DNA from: Ardenticatenaceae bacterium
Lineage (GTDB): Bacteria; Chloroflexota; Anaerolineae; Promineifilales; Promineifilaceae
NCBI GenBank assembly: GCA_020634245.1
Contig: JACKCC010000018.1
Location: forward strand, 99,123-163,122
Length of the DNA: 64,000 nucleotides
Direction of reading: 5' to 3'
Shown here: one piece after another, positions 7,735 to 15,812 of the stretch
Layout: every line of letters begins with the position of its first letter
Numbering within the stretch: the stretch's first letter is position 1
Program-made: the position numbers and the translations under genes
Notes under the pieces: model-generated
Database searches by the model: none
What the model was told of the DNA's origin: nothing
Seen by the model: the letters and a program-made list of their open reading frames with translations, nothing else

Positions 7735-9522
7735 CTACGCCTTTTTCTGCTTGAGAAGTCGGGCTGCAATCAGCGCCGCTGGAACCACCAAAAGCAAAGG
7801 TAGCGCCCTTTTTATCAACTTTTCAGAGTGATTGTGGTGGCCGTTGTTGATGTAGAAACCGGGTGGGGCGGCTAACGGCCGTTCCTCCTCAGCCTCTTCT
7901 TTCTTGGGCATCTTACTCATCGCCCGCTCCGACATCGCCGTAATCGTCAGACTGGGATTCACACCCAGATTGGCCGGAATCACCGAGCCATCGGCCACGT
8001 ACAGGCCAGGATAGTTGAACACTTCTTGATTGACATCCACCACGCCCTTCGATTCGTCAGCCCCAATGCCGCAGCCGCCCAAAATGTGGGCCGTCGAGGG
8101 CGTGTTGAGCAGCATTTCGTTGACCGGCCCCTGCGGAATGCCGTCGATGCGCGCCGCAAACCCTTCCAACACCTTGCGCCCGGCCTCAATCACCGCCGGA
8201 ATGGGCAGGCTGTGGTCCCGCTCGCTGACCAGCCCCTGCCGGAACAGCGTAAACACACTGCGCCCGCGCTTCAAATGCATCCGGTTCTCCAGCGTCTGCA
8301 TGATCAGCAAAATCGTCGTGTCCCGTGCCCAGTCGGGCAGCAGCTTGGCTTTGAGGAAGTCATACGGCCGTTTCACCCCATACTCGACAAACCGCCCCAA
8401 CTGCTGCCAAATGGTGCCGTCATCGGTAGGCAGGAGCGGCATGGCAATGTTGCGGATAAACGACGAGCCGCGCGGATAACGCACCGGTTCCACGCTGGTC
8501 ACGTCATCAATCCAAAAGTGGGAGGTGATGGCCACACCCTGCGAAAAATCGTCGCCTTCGTGACGAGCCGTAACGCCGGTGAGGGCTTCGCTGTTGCTGC
8601 GCACCATCGTCCCCAACCGCCGCGATAATTTAGGCAGTGACCGGGTTTCGTCGCGGCATTGCAGCAGCAAATCAACCGTCCCCAACACGCCCGCCGACAC
8701 AACCACGTTACGCGCCCGCACACTGCGGCGACGCTTGACAATCCAGTCGGTTGTCCGTTCGTAGATGATTTCGTAACGGCCGTTCGCCGGAGCTTGGTTG
8801 TATAACGGCCGTATATCGACCACATTGGCTTCCGACCGCACGTCCGCCCCCCACGTCTCGGCAAAATAGAGGTAATTCTTGTCCAGCGTATTCTTGGCAT
8901 TGTGCTGGCAGCCCACCATGCAGCCGCCGCAGTGAATGCAGCCCGCCCGCGCCGGCCCTTCGCCAGCAAAAAACGGATCGGGAACTGTCACGCCCGGCTC
9001 GCCAAAAAAAATGGCTACCGGCGACGGCGCAAAGGTATGCTCCTGCCCCAGCTCCTTGGCAATGTCCAGCAAAATGTGGTCCGCCGGCCAATATGTGGGA
9101 TTCTCCGTCACCCCCAGCATCCGGTTAGCAGTCGCGAAATGCGGCTCCAGTTCCGCTTCCCAATCGGCCAGTCCAGCCCACTCTTCAGCCTCGAAAAACT
9201 TCTGGCCTGGCTTGATATGGGTGCTGGCATAAACCAGACTGCCGCCCCCCACGCCGCTGCCGTTCAAAATCATGATGTCATCCAAAAAATTGATACCCAT
9301 AATGCCAAAGCAGCGCGCCGCCGGCAGCCACAAATATTTGAAAATGTTCCAGTTGGTTTTGGGGAAATCCTGGGCGCGGAATCGTTTGCCCCGCTCCAAC
9401 ACCAGCACCTTGTACCCTTTTTCGGTCAGGCGCATGGCCGATACACTGCCGCCAAACCCGGAACCGATTACCACAAAATCATACACTTCATCTGACGCAA
9501 AATTGGCCTTCACATTGCTCAT
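7735..9522 (-). CDS. GMC-family long-chain alcohol/sterol oxidase, membrane-tailed
   Basis: FAD-dependent oxidoreductase of the cholesterol-oxidase/long-chain fatty alcohol oxidase branch of the GMC family. The Rossmann motif GSGFGGS is at 20-26, followed by VLERGKRF; a second FAD-contact segment is NGSGVGGGSLVYAS. The C-terminal region has GCGIGADES and ADGSVIPANLGVNPSLTI. A cysteine group C195-x2-C-x2-C-x3-C205 (CIHCGGCMVGCQHNAKNTL) is the ferredoxin-like insert typical of this branch. The last 30 residues form a hydrophobic helix (LPLLLVVPAALIAARLL) ending in KQKKA, a probable membrane anchor. Start at ATG 9522 has GAGGG upstream; the frame extends further but without support. It is transcribed ahead of the ALDH. 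Confidence 0.9.
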   Translation of the reverse strand: MSNVKANFASDEVYDFVVIGSGFGGSVSAMRLTEKGYKVLVLERGKRFRAQDFPKTNWNIFKYLWLPAARCFGIMGINFLDDIMILNGSGVGGGSLVYASTHIKPGQKFFEAEEWAGLADWEAELEPHFATANRMLGVTENPTYWPADHILLDIAKELGQEHTFAPSPVAIFFGEPGVTVPDPFFAGEGPARAGCIHCGGCMVGCQHNAKNTLDKNYLYFAETWGADVRSEANVVDIRPLYNQAPANGRYEIIYERTTDWIVKRRRSVRARNVVVSAGVLGTVDLLLQCRDETRSLPKLSRRLGTMVRSNSEALTGVTARHEGDDFSQGVAITSHFWIDDVTSVEPVRYPRGSSFIRNIAMPLLPTDDGTIWQQLGRFVEYGVKRPYDFLKAKLLPDWARDTTILLIMQTLENRMHLKRGRSVFTLFRQGLVSERDHSLPIPAVIEAGRKVLEGFAARIDGIPQGPVNEMLLNTPSTAHILGGCGIGADESKGVVDVNQEVFNYPGLYVADGSVIPANLGVNPSLTITAMSERAMSKMPKKEEAEEERPLAAPPGFYINNGHHNHSEKLIKRALPLLLVVPAALIAARLLKQKKA

Positions 9523-9699
9523 AGTTTTGCCCTCTAGAAGCATTTGCTCCCACAAAAGGATGAGATCACCAAGCCCACCCGACTTTTGATACGGGCATTA
9601 TAACACAGTGCGTCATATTCTGTACAGACAAATGTTGCATAACATATGAAACAAATATTAAGAAGAGTTGTCAATGTCAGGCTTTGAATTTATAATTTA

Positions 9700-9715
9700 T
9701 TGCAAATATTAGCAA
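9700..9715. promoter_or_regulatory. Fur/Zur-like operator upstream of the Fur-family gene
   Basis: A 16-bp near-palindrome TTGCAAATATTAGCAA (14 of 16 symmetric) lies 20 bases before the regulator start codon, in an AT-rich stretch also shared with the divergent GMC gene promoter region. Position and symmetry fit an autoregulatory metal-box; the assignment is inference. Confidence 0.5.
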
Positions 9716-9735
9716 TAACAATTAATTGCATTACA

Positions 9736-10170
9736 ATGTCCCATGACAAGTTAAATTACGTTGAACGTGTCCATGAGCAAGGTGGGCGCATGACACCACA
9801 GCGCCAAATCATTTTGGACACTATTTGTGCCATTGGCGAACATACCACTGCCAGTGATATTTTTGATCGCGTCCATGCCATCGCCACACACATTGACCGG
9901 GCCACTGTATACCGGACGCTGGCCTTTTTTTGTGATCTGAATGTCCTGGTATCGGCCGAGATTGAGGGTAAGACTGTTTACGAAATTGCGGCGCCTACAC
10001 CGCATCATCATCTGGTCTGCCGCAATTGTGGTCATGTTACCACGCTCACAAACCATCATCTTGATCAATTTGTGCAATACCTGATTGAAAAGCACCATTT
10101 TCAACCAGAAATTAATCATTTGACCATTACCGGCCTTTGCGCAGCTTGCCAGGGGGCCAACAAAGATTAA
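9736..10170 (+). CDS. Fur-family metal-responsive transcription regulator
   Basis: Ferric-uptake-regulator family repressor, 144 residues. The N-terminal winged helix runs from RMTPQRQIILD to HIDRATVYRTLAFF (recognition helix), followed by a dimerisation domain with metal ligands: HHHLVCRNCGHV (regulatory/structural Cys-x2-Cys) and a second CAAC pair near the C-terminus. The HHH run suits a Zn, Ni or Fe site. ATG 9736 is chosen because the family motif begins there; an upstream frame to 9700 overlaps the putative operator. It is directly followed by the Ni/Co transporter genes, so a Nur- or Zur-like role controlling metal uptake is likely. The specific metal cannot be read from sequence. Confidence 0.9.
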   Translation: MSHDKLNYVERVHEQGGRMTPQRQIILDTICAIGEHTTASDIFDRVHAIATHIDRATVYRTLAFFCDLNVLVSAEIEGKTVYEIAAPTPHHHLVCRNCGHVTTLTNHHLDQFVQYLIEKHHFQPEINHLTITGLCAACQGANKD

Positions 10171-10184
10171 AGGAGAAAAAGACG

Positions 10185-11147
10185 ATGTTTCCTATTACTG
10201 TTCAAGCAATGCATATCCCTGATGGCTTTTTAAGCCTGGTAATCGCTCTAACAGCCTGGGTTTTGGCTGTTATTTTTATTCTGATGGCTATACGGAATTC
10301 TCAAGAGTCATTTGATGAAAAACTGGTGCCACTGGCCGGCATTATGGCTGCTTTTATTTTTGCCGGGCAGATGATTAACTTTCCGGTCGCTGGTGGTACG
10401 TCAGGTCATTTTATTGGCGCGGCGCTGGCAGCGGTGGTTTTGGGGCCGTGGCTGGGCATTTTGGTGATGACGGCCGTTATTGCCCTACAGGCTCTCCTCT
10501 TCCAAGATGGCGGTCTAGTCGTCATGGGCGCTAACATCCTGGCTATGGGCGTCGTTCCGGCGCTGATCAGCTATGGCCTTTACCGAGCGGCAGCTAATCG
10601 TAACCGGCGCGTGCAGATGCTGACCGTGGCCGGCGGGGCCTGGTTGTCAGTCATGGGCGGTGCGCTGCTGGTATCGCTTCTGCTGGGTTTTAGCGGGACT
10701 TCCAGCTTCCGGGTGGTCGTACCGGCGATGCTGGGCATCCACGCCCTTATTGGCCTGGGTGAAGCCCTGATCACGGTGGCGGCTTTGAGTTTGATCATGA
10801 ATACCCGGCCGCAGCTTTTGCAAACCAGCGCCGAGGCTGGCGGTCGTGGCTGGATTGTGGGCGGCATTGCTGTCACACTGTTAATCGTTCTAATTTCGCC
10901 ATTTGCTTCCGGGTTTCCGGACGGATTGGAATGGGTGGCAGAGGAGAGCGGGTTTTTGCATACGGCCGTTGACGCTCCCTTCCAAATTCTACCCGATTAC
11001 ACGATTCCAGTTCTGGGTGAAACCGGCCTTTCCACAATTGTGGCCGGTATTGTCGGCGCATTGGTTGTGGCTGCGATCACCTTTGGTCTGGCACGGCTGC
11101 TTCGCGGCAAAAAGTTAGAGACTAAGCGACTAGGGACTGGGGACTAA
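10185..11147 (+). CDS. cbiM: Ni/Co ECF transporter S-component with PDGLE domain (CbiM/NikM-type)
   Basis: Membrane substrate-capture subunit of an energy-coupling-factor importer for cobalt or nickel. It carries the hallmark MHIPDGFL motif, whose free Met-His terminus ligates the metal in characterised family members, followed by about seven hydrophobic helices. The C-terminal quarter (FPDGLEWVAE to DYTIPVLGETG and a final membrane helix) is the PDGLE domain that replaces CbiN in fused NikMN-type proteins, explaining why no separate cbiN is present. The start at 10185 has a strong AAAGGAG site and puts eight residues (MFPITVQA) before MHIPDG; ATG 10209 would give the canonical N-terminus but lacks a ribosome-binding site. 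First gene of cbiM-cbiQ-cbiO. Confidence 0.92.
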   Translation: MFPITVQAMHIPDGFLSLVIALTAWVLAVIFILMAIRNSQESFDEKLVPLAGIMAAFIFAGQMINFPVAGGTSGHFIGAALAAVVLGPWLGILVMTAVIALQALLFQDGGLVVMGANILAMGVVPALISYGLYRAAANRNRRVQMLTVAGGAWLSVMGGALLVSLLLGFSGTSSFRVVVPAMLGIHALIGLGEALITVAALSLIMNTRPQLLQTSAEAGGRGWIVGGIAVTLLIVLISPFASGFPDGLEWVAEESGFLHTAVDAPFQILPDYTIPVLGETGLSTIVAGIVGALVVAAITFGLARLLRGKKLETKRLGTGD

Positions 11148-11149
11148 TT

Positions 11150-11944
11150 TTGCACGTCAACACCTTTGACCGCTATCAGGAAGGCAGCAGCCTTGTTCAC
11201 CAGCTTGATCCACGGGTCAAGGTGGTGGCGGCGATTCTTTTTATTTTTTCCAATGTTTTGCTGCCTGACGGAGCCTGGACAGCGTTTGCCGCGGCCTGGA
11301 TCGTCATTTTGCTGGCCGGTTTTATGGCTCGGCTGCCTCCTGGCTATATCTTCAAACGGTCGTTTATTGCGCTGCCCTTTGCCCTGGCAGCGGTGACGGT
11401 GTTGTTTACGGTTCCGGGAACGGCCGTTACCACCTTCACTCTCTTTTCCAGCACCGTCACCATTTCCGACGCCGGATTAGTGCGTTTTGCCAGCATCGTC
11501 ATCCGCAGTTGGCTTTCCGTCCAGGGGGCCATCTGGTTGACGGCCACAACGCCTTTTCCCGATTTGATGCACGCCCTGCGCCATCTGCGTGTACCACGAT
11601 TACTCACGGCGATCATCAGTTTCATGTACCGTTACCTGTTCGTTCTGGCCGATGAAGCGGGACGATTGCTGCGTGCGCGAGAAGCCCGCAGCGCCGCCCC
11701 TGTCGGCGGTAAAGGCGGCGGACGCCTGCTCTGGCGGGCAAAAGTGGCCGGCAGTATGGTTGGCCAGCTTTTCCTACGCAGTTTTGATCGCAGCGAACGG
11801 GTGTACAATGCAATGCTTGCCAGAGGGTATCGCGGCCAATTATTGACGATGAACCCCCATGAGATGGCAGTGCGAGATTGGTGGGGTTTGGCAACGGCCG
11901 TGACCCTCATTCTCTTGGTTCAAATAACAGGCTATATCTTTTGA
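11150..11944 (+). CDS. cbiQ: Ni/Co ECF transporter transmembrane T-component CbiQ
   Basis: Energy-coupling transmembrane subunit linking the ATPase to the CbiM/NikM capture protein. The 264-residue protein has an N-terminal DPRVKVV segment typical of the family, about five membrane helices, and a cytosolic coupling loop with charged helices LLRAREARS and RAKVAGSMVGQLFLRSFDRSERVYNAMLARGY, which contains the conserved Ala-Arg-Gly motif contacting the ATPase. The start is TTG at 11150, two bases after the cbiM stop, so translation is coupled. A short tandem GACTAAGCGACTAGGGACT stretch occupies the cbiM end at this junction. Confidence 0.93.
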   Translation: MHVNTFDRYQEGSSLVHQLDPRVKVVAAILFIFSNVLLPDGAWTAFAAAWIVILLAGFMARLPPGYIFKRSFIALPFALAAVTVLFTVPGTAVTTFTLFSSTVTISDAGLVRFASIVIRSWLSVQGAIWLTATTPFPDLMHALRHLRVPRLLTAIISFMYRYLFVLADEAGRLLRAREARSAAPVGGKGGGRLLWRAKVAGSMVGQLFLRSFDRSERVYNAMLARGYRGQLLTMNPHEMAVRDWWGLATAVTLILLVQITGYIF

Positions 11945-11960
11945 AATTCATAACTGAAGA

Positions 11961-11988
11961 TTAATGATTGACAATTGTCAATCATCAA
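11961..11988. repeat. 28-bp palindrome between cbiQ and cbiO
   Basis: A perfect 22-bp palindrome centred on GACAATTGTC (about 11964-11985), extended to 28 bp with one mismatched pair. It lies in the 65-bp gap between cbiQ and cbiO. It could be an internal operator or a remnant of an intergenic hairpin family; no T tract follows. Confidence 0.6.
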
Positions 11989-12009
11989 TTTTCACTCTTT
12001 AGGTTTTTT

Positions 12010-12774
12010 ATGCCCATCATTCACGAATCCGACCGGGAGCTATTACGAACAGACAATGGTTCCGGCCCGCCAACATTGGCCGTCCAACATCTCAGCTTTA
12101 GCTACCCCGACGGTCACCAAGCACTGCAAGATGTCTCTTTACAGATAACGCCCGGCGAAAAAGTAGCCCTCGTTGGGCCTAACGGCGCGGGCAAAAGCAC
12201 GCTCATGCTGCACTTGAACGGCTTGCTGCAAGGCCAGGGCACAATTGAAATTGCCGGTTTGCCGGTTGTTAAAGAACATTTCCCGGTCATCCACGGCAAG
12301 GTGGGCATGGTTTTCCAGAACCCCGACGACCAGCTTTTCTCGCCGACCGTGTTCGATGACGTCGCCTTTGGCCCGCTGCACATGGGGCTGCCCGAAGTGG
12401 AGATTCACCAACGGGTAGCTAAAGCACTGTCGTTGGTAGGGATGGAAGGCTTTGAAAACCGGCTGTCCCATCATCTCAGCCTGGGACAGAAAAAGCGGGT
12501 GTCAATCGCCACCGTGCTGTCGATGGACCCGGAAATCCTGGTGCTGGATGAACCTTCGGCCGGATTAGACCCCCGTGCCCGCCGGGCGCTCATCAACCTG
12601 CTGCACGAACTCCCCCTGACGATGTTGGTATCCAGCCACGACATGCTCATGGTGCGCGAGTTGTTCCCGCGGATGATCATCATGGATGAAGGGCGCGTGG
12701 TGGCTGATGGGGAAACGGCCGTTCTCCTTTCCGACGTTGATTTGTTAGAGCGGCATGGGTTGGAACGGCCGTAA
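12010..12774 (+). CDS. cbiO: Ni/Co ECF transporter ATPase CbiO
   Basis: ATP-binding subunit driving metal uptake. Visible motifs are Walker A GPNGAGKST at about 56-64, Q-loop MVFQNPDDQLFSPTVFDDVAFGP (the extended form typical of ECF ATPases), signature LSLGQKKRVSIA, Walker B ILVLDEPSAGLD and switch His in VSSHD. ATG 12010 is preferred because the protein proper starts soon after; an in-frame TTG at 11968 falls inside the palindrome. The gene closes the ECF operon and is followed by a hairpin terminator. Standard ECF modules have two ATPase copies; only one gene is present, so a homodimer is expected. Confidence 0.93.
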   Translation: MPIIHESDRELLRTDNGSGPPTLAVQHLSFSYPDGHQALQDVSLQITPGEKVALVGPNGAGKSTLMLHLNGLLQGQGTIEIAGLPVVKEHFPVIHGKVGMVFQNPDDQLFSPTVFDDVAFGPLHMGLPEVEIHQRVAKALSLVGMEGFENRLSHHLSLGQKKRVSIATVLSMDPEILVLDEPSAGLDPRARRALINLLHELPLTMLVSSHDMLMVRELFPRMIIMDEGRVVADGETAVLLSDVDLLERHGLERP

Positions 12775-12807
12775 TCCCCCTCTTTTACCCAATTCTCCAA
12801 ATTCCTC

Positions 12808-12839
12808 AAGAAACCTCTTGACAAGGAGGTTTCTTTTTT
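12808..12839 (+). terminator. terminator of the cbi operon, overlapping the lacI promoter
   Basis: Stem 12808-12817 (AAGAAACCTC) with 12826-12835, an 8-base loop and a run of six T (12834-12839). The TTGACA -35 box of the next promoter occupies the loop. Confidence 0.85.
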
Positions 12840-12876
12840 GTATATTACTAACACGATTTAGTAAATCGTGTTAGTC
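12818..12876 (+). promoter_or_regulatory. sigma-70 promoter with perfect LacI-type operator
   Basis: TTGACA at 12818-12823, a 17-bp spacer, TATATT at 12841-12846, then a perfect inverted repeat (half-site ACTAACACGATTTA, 12848-12861, around a single central G, to 12876). The operator covers the expected transcription start 40 bp ahead of the lacI start codon, indicating autorepression. Confidence 0.85.
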
Positions 12877-12916
12877 TTAAGATGACAGTAGGTTTTTGAT
12901 AAAGTAAAATTCGGGC

Positions 12917-13954
12917 ATGAGCGAACAAACTTCCAAAAACAAACGACCCTCGATGAAAGATGTAGCTGAACTGGCTGGCGTCTCTCGAACTACTGTTTCC
13001 TTTGTTATCAACAAAGTTCCCGATTCCAACATTCCACCGGAAACCCAGGAGCGAGTGTGGACGGCCGTTGAAGAGCTGGGATACCGGCCCAACGTTTTAG
13101 CTCAGGGGCTGCGATCCCAGCAAACACGTACTATCGGCTTCATCTCCGACGAGATCGCCACAACGCCTCATGCAGGCCGCATCATTCAAGGAGCACAAGA
13201 CCAGGCCTGGCAGCACAACAATCTCATTTTGCTGGTTAACACAGGCGGCGACCAAAATATGAAAAAAGCGGCCGTGGACATGATGCTCGACCGACAAGTA
13301 GATGGGCTAGTCTATGCGACGATGTACCATCGTGAAGTCCATCCGCCGGAAATGGTTCATCAGGTACCAACCGTTCTGCTCGACTGTTTTGTCGCTGATC
13401 GCTCCTTGCCATCCATCATCCCCGATGAGGTAAATGGCGGCCGACAAGCAACAGAATTTCTTTTGCAAAAAGGACACCGGCGCATTGGATTTATTAACGA
13501 CATTGACCCGATTCCAGCCAGATACGGCCGTTTGCAAGGATATCAACAAGCCCTGGCCGCTTACGCCATATCCTTCGACGAGGAGTTAACAGTTTATCAG
13601 GAGACAGACCCTGCTGGCGGATATGATGGGGCAATGGCCCTGATGAAATTATCCAATCCACCGACTGCTCTGTTCTGTTTCAACGACCGGATGGCCATGG
13701 GCGCCTACGATGCCTTACGCAAACTCAACCTGTCCATCCCTGACGATGTAGCCATCGTGGGCTTTGATAACCAGGAATTGATTTCGGCTAATCTACATCC
13801 CGGCCTTACCACTGTCGCCCTGCCCCACTATGAAATGGGCCAATGGGCAGTTAAGAAGCTGTTGCAGATCATCGATGATGACGAAAACGGGCAAGAATCA
13901 GAGGTGGTTCAACATATGATTGATTGCCCGTTGGTATGCAGAGATTCGGCATAA
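12917..13954 (+). CDS. LacI-family transcription regulator
   Basis: Repressor with an N-terminal LacI helix-turn-helix (MKDVAELAGVSRTTVSFVINK, about 13-33), hinge ETQERVWTAVEELGYRPN, and a periplasmic-binding-protein-like effector domain (TIGFISDEIATTP to the C-terminus) including GHRRIGFIND and DDVAIVGFDNQ. The 345-residue length is typical. It lies directly behind its own near-consensus promoter and a 29-bp operator. A 5'-truncated or HTH-less paralogue follows. The sugar effector is unknown; the nearby sucrose/fructan cluster at 31-44 kb is a candidate regulon, but no matching operator was found there by eye. Confidence 0.95.
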   Translation: MSEQTSKNKRPSMKDVAELAGVSRTTVSFVINKVPDSNIPPETQERVWTAVEELGYRPNVLAQGLRSQQTRTIGFISDEIATTPHAGRIIQGAQDQAWQHNNLILLVNTGGDQNMKKAAVDMMLDRQVDGLVYATMYHREVHPPEMVHQVPTVLLDCFVADRSLPSIIPDEVNGGRQATEFLLQKGHRRIGFINDIDPIPARYGRLQGYQQALAAYAISFDEELTVYQETDPAGGYDGAMALMKLSNPPTALFCFNDRMAMGAYDALRKLNLSIPDDVAIVGFDNQELISANLHPGLTTVALPHYEMGQWAVKKLLQIIDDDENGQESEVVQHMIDCPLVCRDSA

Positions 13955-14000
13955 TTTAGTCTGTTCTGGACATAGTTACGAAGGAACTAAGGGCTTCATA

Positions 14001-14179
14001 ATGAAAAAACAAGAAAAATCTAATCCGATGAATTCAGGTGTCTTTGGGTTTGTAACCGATGAAATCGCGACAACGCCATATGCCGTAAAAATCTTTGAGG
14101 GCGCGCAAGACACAGCCTGGAGTAAGGCCAAACTGTTGTTAATGGCCAATACGAAAGATGATCTGGCGTTGGAACGGAA
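14001..14179 (+). pseudogene. LacI-like fragment cut by IS3-type element
   Basis: About 60 codons starting at ATG 14001 with a TAAGGG motif 8 bases upstream. The product (GVFGFVTDEIATTPYAVKIFEGAQDTAW) matches the start of the effector domain of the preceding LacI protein (GFISDEIATTPHAGRIIQGAQDQAW). It lacks the helix-turn-helix and is truncated at 14180 by the insertion sequence. It is either a decayed tandem duplicate or the start of an HTH-less sugar-binding paralogue; the rest of the gene is not in the window. Confidence 0.75.
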
Positions 14180-14300
14180 TGTGTCAATAGTTTTGAGACA
14201 CGAAAACCGATAAATTAGTGAGCAATCTCTCGCTCACCGGGCTGATGGATAAGGGGATAACTCTCCGCTGCGCTGCGAGTTACCCCCTTACCCACAGCCT

Positions 14301-15305
14301 CTACGACGACTGACCATCCCTCTCCAGAGGGGGATTAATCCAGACGGCCGTTGGCAACTTCGGGGCAACGGGCTGACCCTGCACAAAGCGTTCTGGATAC
14401 TTCTCAAAAGCGGCCGTTAACACCGCTTGACGCTTGACCCTCAATTCAGCAGCCTGTCCATAATGAACCGTGGCCGGGGTCATCAGGCCCAGGCTGGTAT
14501 GCCGGTGCTCATGGTTGTACCAATGGAAGAACGGCCGCGCCCAGGTGCGGGCATGGTGTAGAGAGCCAAACCGGTCAGGATAATCCGGACGGTATTTCAT
14601 CGTTTTGAACTGCGCCTCAGAAAAAGGATTGTCATCGGAGGTGTAAGGTCGGGAATGGCTCTTGCCCACCCCCAGGTCGGCCAGCAGCAGGGCCAACGTC
14701 TTGCTAGTCATGGAACTGCCCCGGTCAGCATGGAGAACCAACTGTTCTGGTTCAATCCCCTGTTTGGTGCAGCTGTCGGCCACCAACTGTTTGGCCAATG
14801 ATGCCAGTTCCCGCTGAGCGATCAGGTAACCGACCACATAGCGGCTGAAGATGTCAAGAATGGTGTACATGTAATAGTAGACGTGGGGCACAGGCCCCCG
14901 CAGCTTGGTGATGTCCCACGACCACACCTGATTAGGAGTCATGGCCACCAGTTCTGGTTTCTTGTAGACTGGATGCCGTTTCTGGTTACGCCGTTCGTGT
15001 ACCTCAGCGTTTTGCCGCAGGATACGATACATCGTGCTCGCCGAGCAGAGATATTCCCCCTCATCCAGCAGTGTGCCATACACCTGGCGCGGCGAGCTGT
15101 CCACAAAGCGCTCACTGTTGAGCATGGCCCGCACCGCTTCCCGTTCCGCCGGTGGCAGCGCTCGTGGTGATGGGGTTACTGCCTTCGATTCCCGAACTGG
15201 CTTTTCCTGCTGCTGCCGGTAGTAGCTGCTACGGGGATAGGCCAGGTGGCGACATGCCTCCTGCGTGCTGGTCTGTTCAGCCAATTCGGTCACATTCTCT
15301 CTCAC
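14301..15305 (-). CDS. IS3-type transposase OrfB (rve integrase core)
   Basis: Catalytic subunit of the transposase, 334 residues. An N-terminal HTH_21-like region (ACRHLAYPRSSYYR, RQVYGTLLDEGEYLCSASTMYRILR) precedes the retroviral integrase core with all three acidic residues visible: Asp in WSWDITKL, Asp in LHADRGSS and Glu in NPFSEAQFKT. The start codon overlaps the orfA stop as ATGA, so OrfB is made by translational coupling rather than the -1 frameshift common in IS3 elements. The reading frame is intact, so this copy may be active. Confidence 0.93.
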   Translation of the reverse strand: MRENVTELAEQTSTQEACRHLAYPRSSYYRQQQEKPVRESKAVTPSPRALPPAEREAVRAMLNSERFVDSSPRQVYGTLLDEGEYLCSASTMYRILRQNAEVHERRNQKRHPVYKKPELVAMTPNQVWSWDITKLRGPVPHVYYYMYTILDIFSRYVVGYLIAQRELASLAKQLVADSCTKQGIEPEQLVLHADRGSSMTSKTLALLLADLGVGKSHSRPYTSDDNPFSEAQFKTMKYRPDYPDRFGSLHHARTWARPFFHWYNHEHRHTSLGLMTPATVHYGQAAELRVKRQAVLTAAFEKYPERFVQGQPVAPKLPTAVWINPPLERDGQSS

Positions 15306-15742
15306 GATTCGTCTCCGGTTTCCTGTTCCAGGGTAATCCCCAGTATCTCGGAGAGTTTTTTTTGCGCCTCGATAATCAGTTCCGCTTTTTCCACCTGTCG
15401 GCTCAGTCGGGCATTTTCCCGGCGTAGCCGGCGCATCTCTTCGGCTTCAGAATTGCTTTTCGGCCCTCGTTTCCGAGGTGCCAACCCCGCCAGTTGTCCG
15501 GCTTCTTGCTGCCGTCGCCAGGTGGTCAGGTGGGATGAATACAACCCTTCCCGGCGCAACAATCTGCCAATACCTCCCGGTTGCTCCCGGCACTTTTCAG
15601 CTTCTTCCAGAACCCACAGTTTGTAGGCGGCCGTGAAGGTGCGTCTTTCTGCTTTGGGCGTCCGGGGCAGTACCTCTGGATCAGGCCGGTTGTCGGCACC
15701 TATGCCATTTTTGTTGAGTTTCTCTCCATTCTTTTGTGTCAT
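15302..15742 (-). CDS. IS3-type transposase OrfA (HTH and coiled coil)
   Basis: DNA-binding subunit of the IS transposase. ATG 15742 is chosen because GAGGAAC lies just upstream. The product has a helix-turn-helix region (FTAAYKLWVLEEAEKC to LLRREGLYSSHLTTWRRQ) followed by a leucine-rich coiled coil (EEMRRLRRENARLSRQVEKAELIIEAQKKL) that mediates oligomerisation in this family. It overlaps orfB by four bases. Confidence 0.9.
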   Translation of the reverse strand: MTQKNGEKLNKNGIGADNRPDPEVLPRTPKAERRTFTAAYKLWVLEEAEKCREQPGGIGRLLRREGLYSSHLTTWRRQQEAGQLAGLAPRKRGPKSNSEAEEMRRLRRENARLSRQVEKAELIIEAQKKLSEILGITLEQETGDES

Positions 15743-15812
15743 GATGTTCCTCTTCGCCCTCAAATTCTACACTAAATTCTGAGTATGAAGTGTCCCACCC
15801 TATATTGACACA

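Larger units (their letters stand above)
14180..15812 (-). mobile_element. IS3-type insertion sequence, copy 1 (intact)
   Basis: The 1633-bp element begins TGTGTCAATAG and ends with the inverted sequence TATTGACACA (TG...CA termini). It carries orfA and orfB on the minus strand. It interrupts a LacI-like gene on the left and an HNH nuclease gene on the right. No target duplication is evident. Both copies in the window share ACGGAA just outside the left end and ATGGG just outside the right end, so the true ends may lie slightly further out. The second, decayed copy is at 44969-46574 in the same orientation. Confidence 0.88.

Noticed and set aside
6147..8628. Several long plus-strand frames opposite the ALDH and GMC genes
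   Set aside because: Shadows of GC-rich genes; their products lack domain features while the minus-strand proteins are complete.
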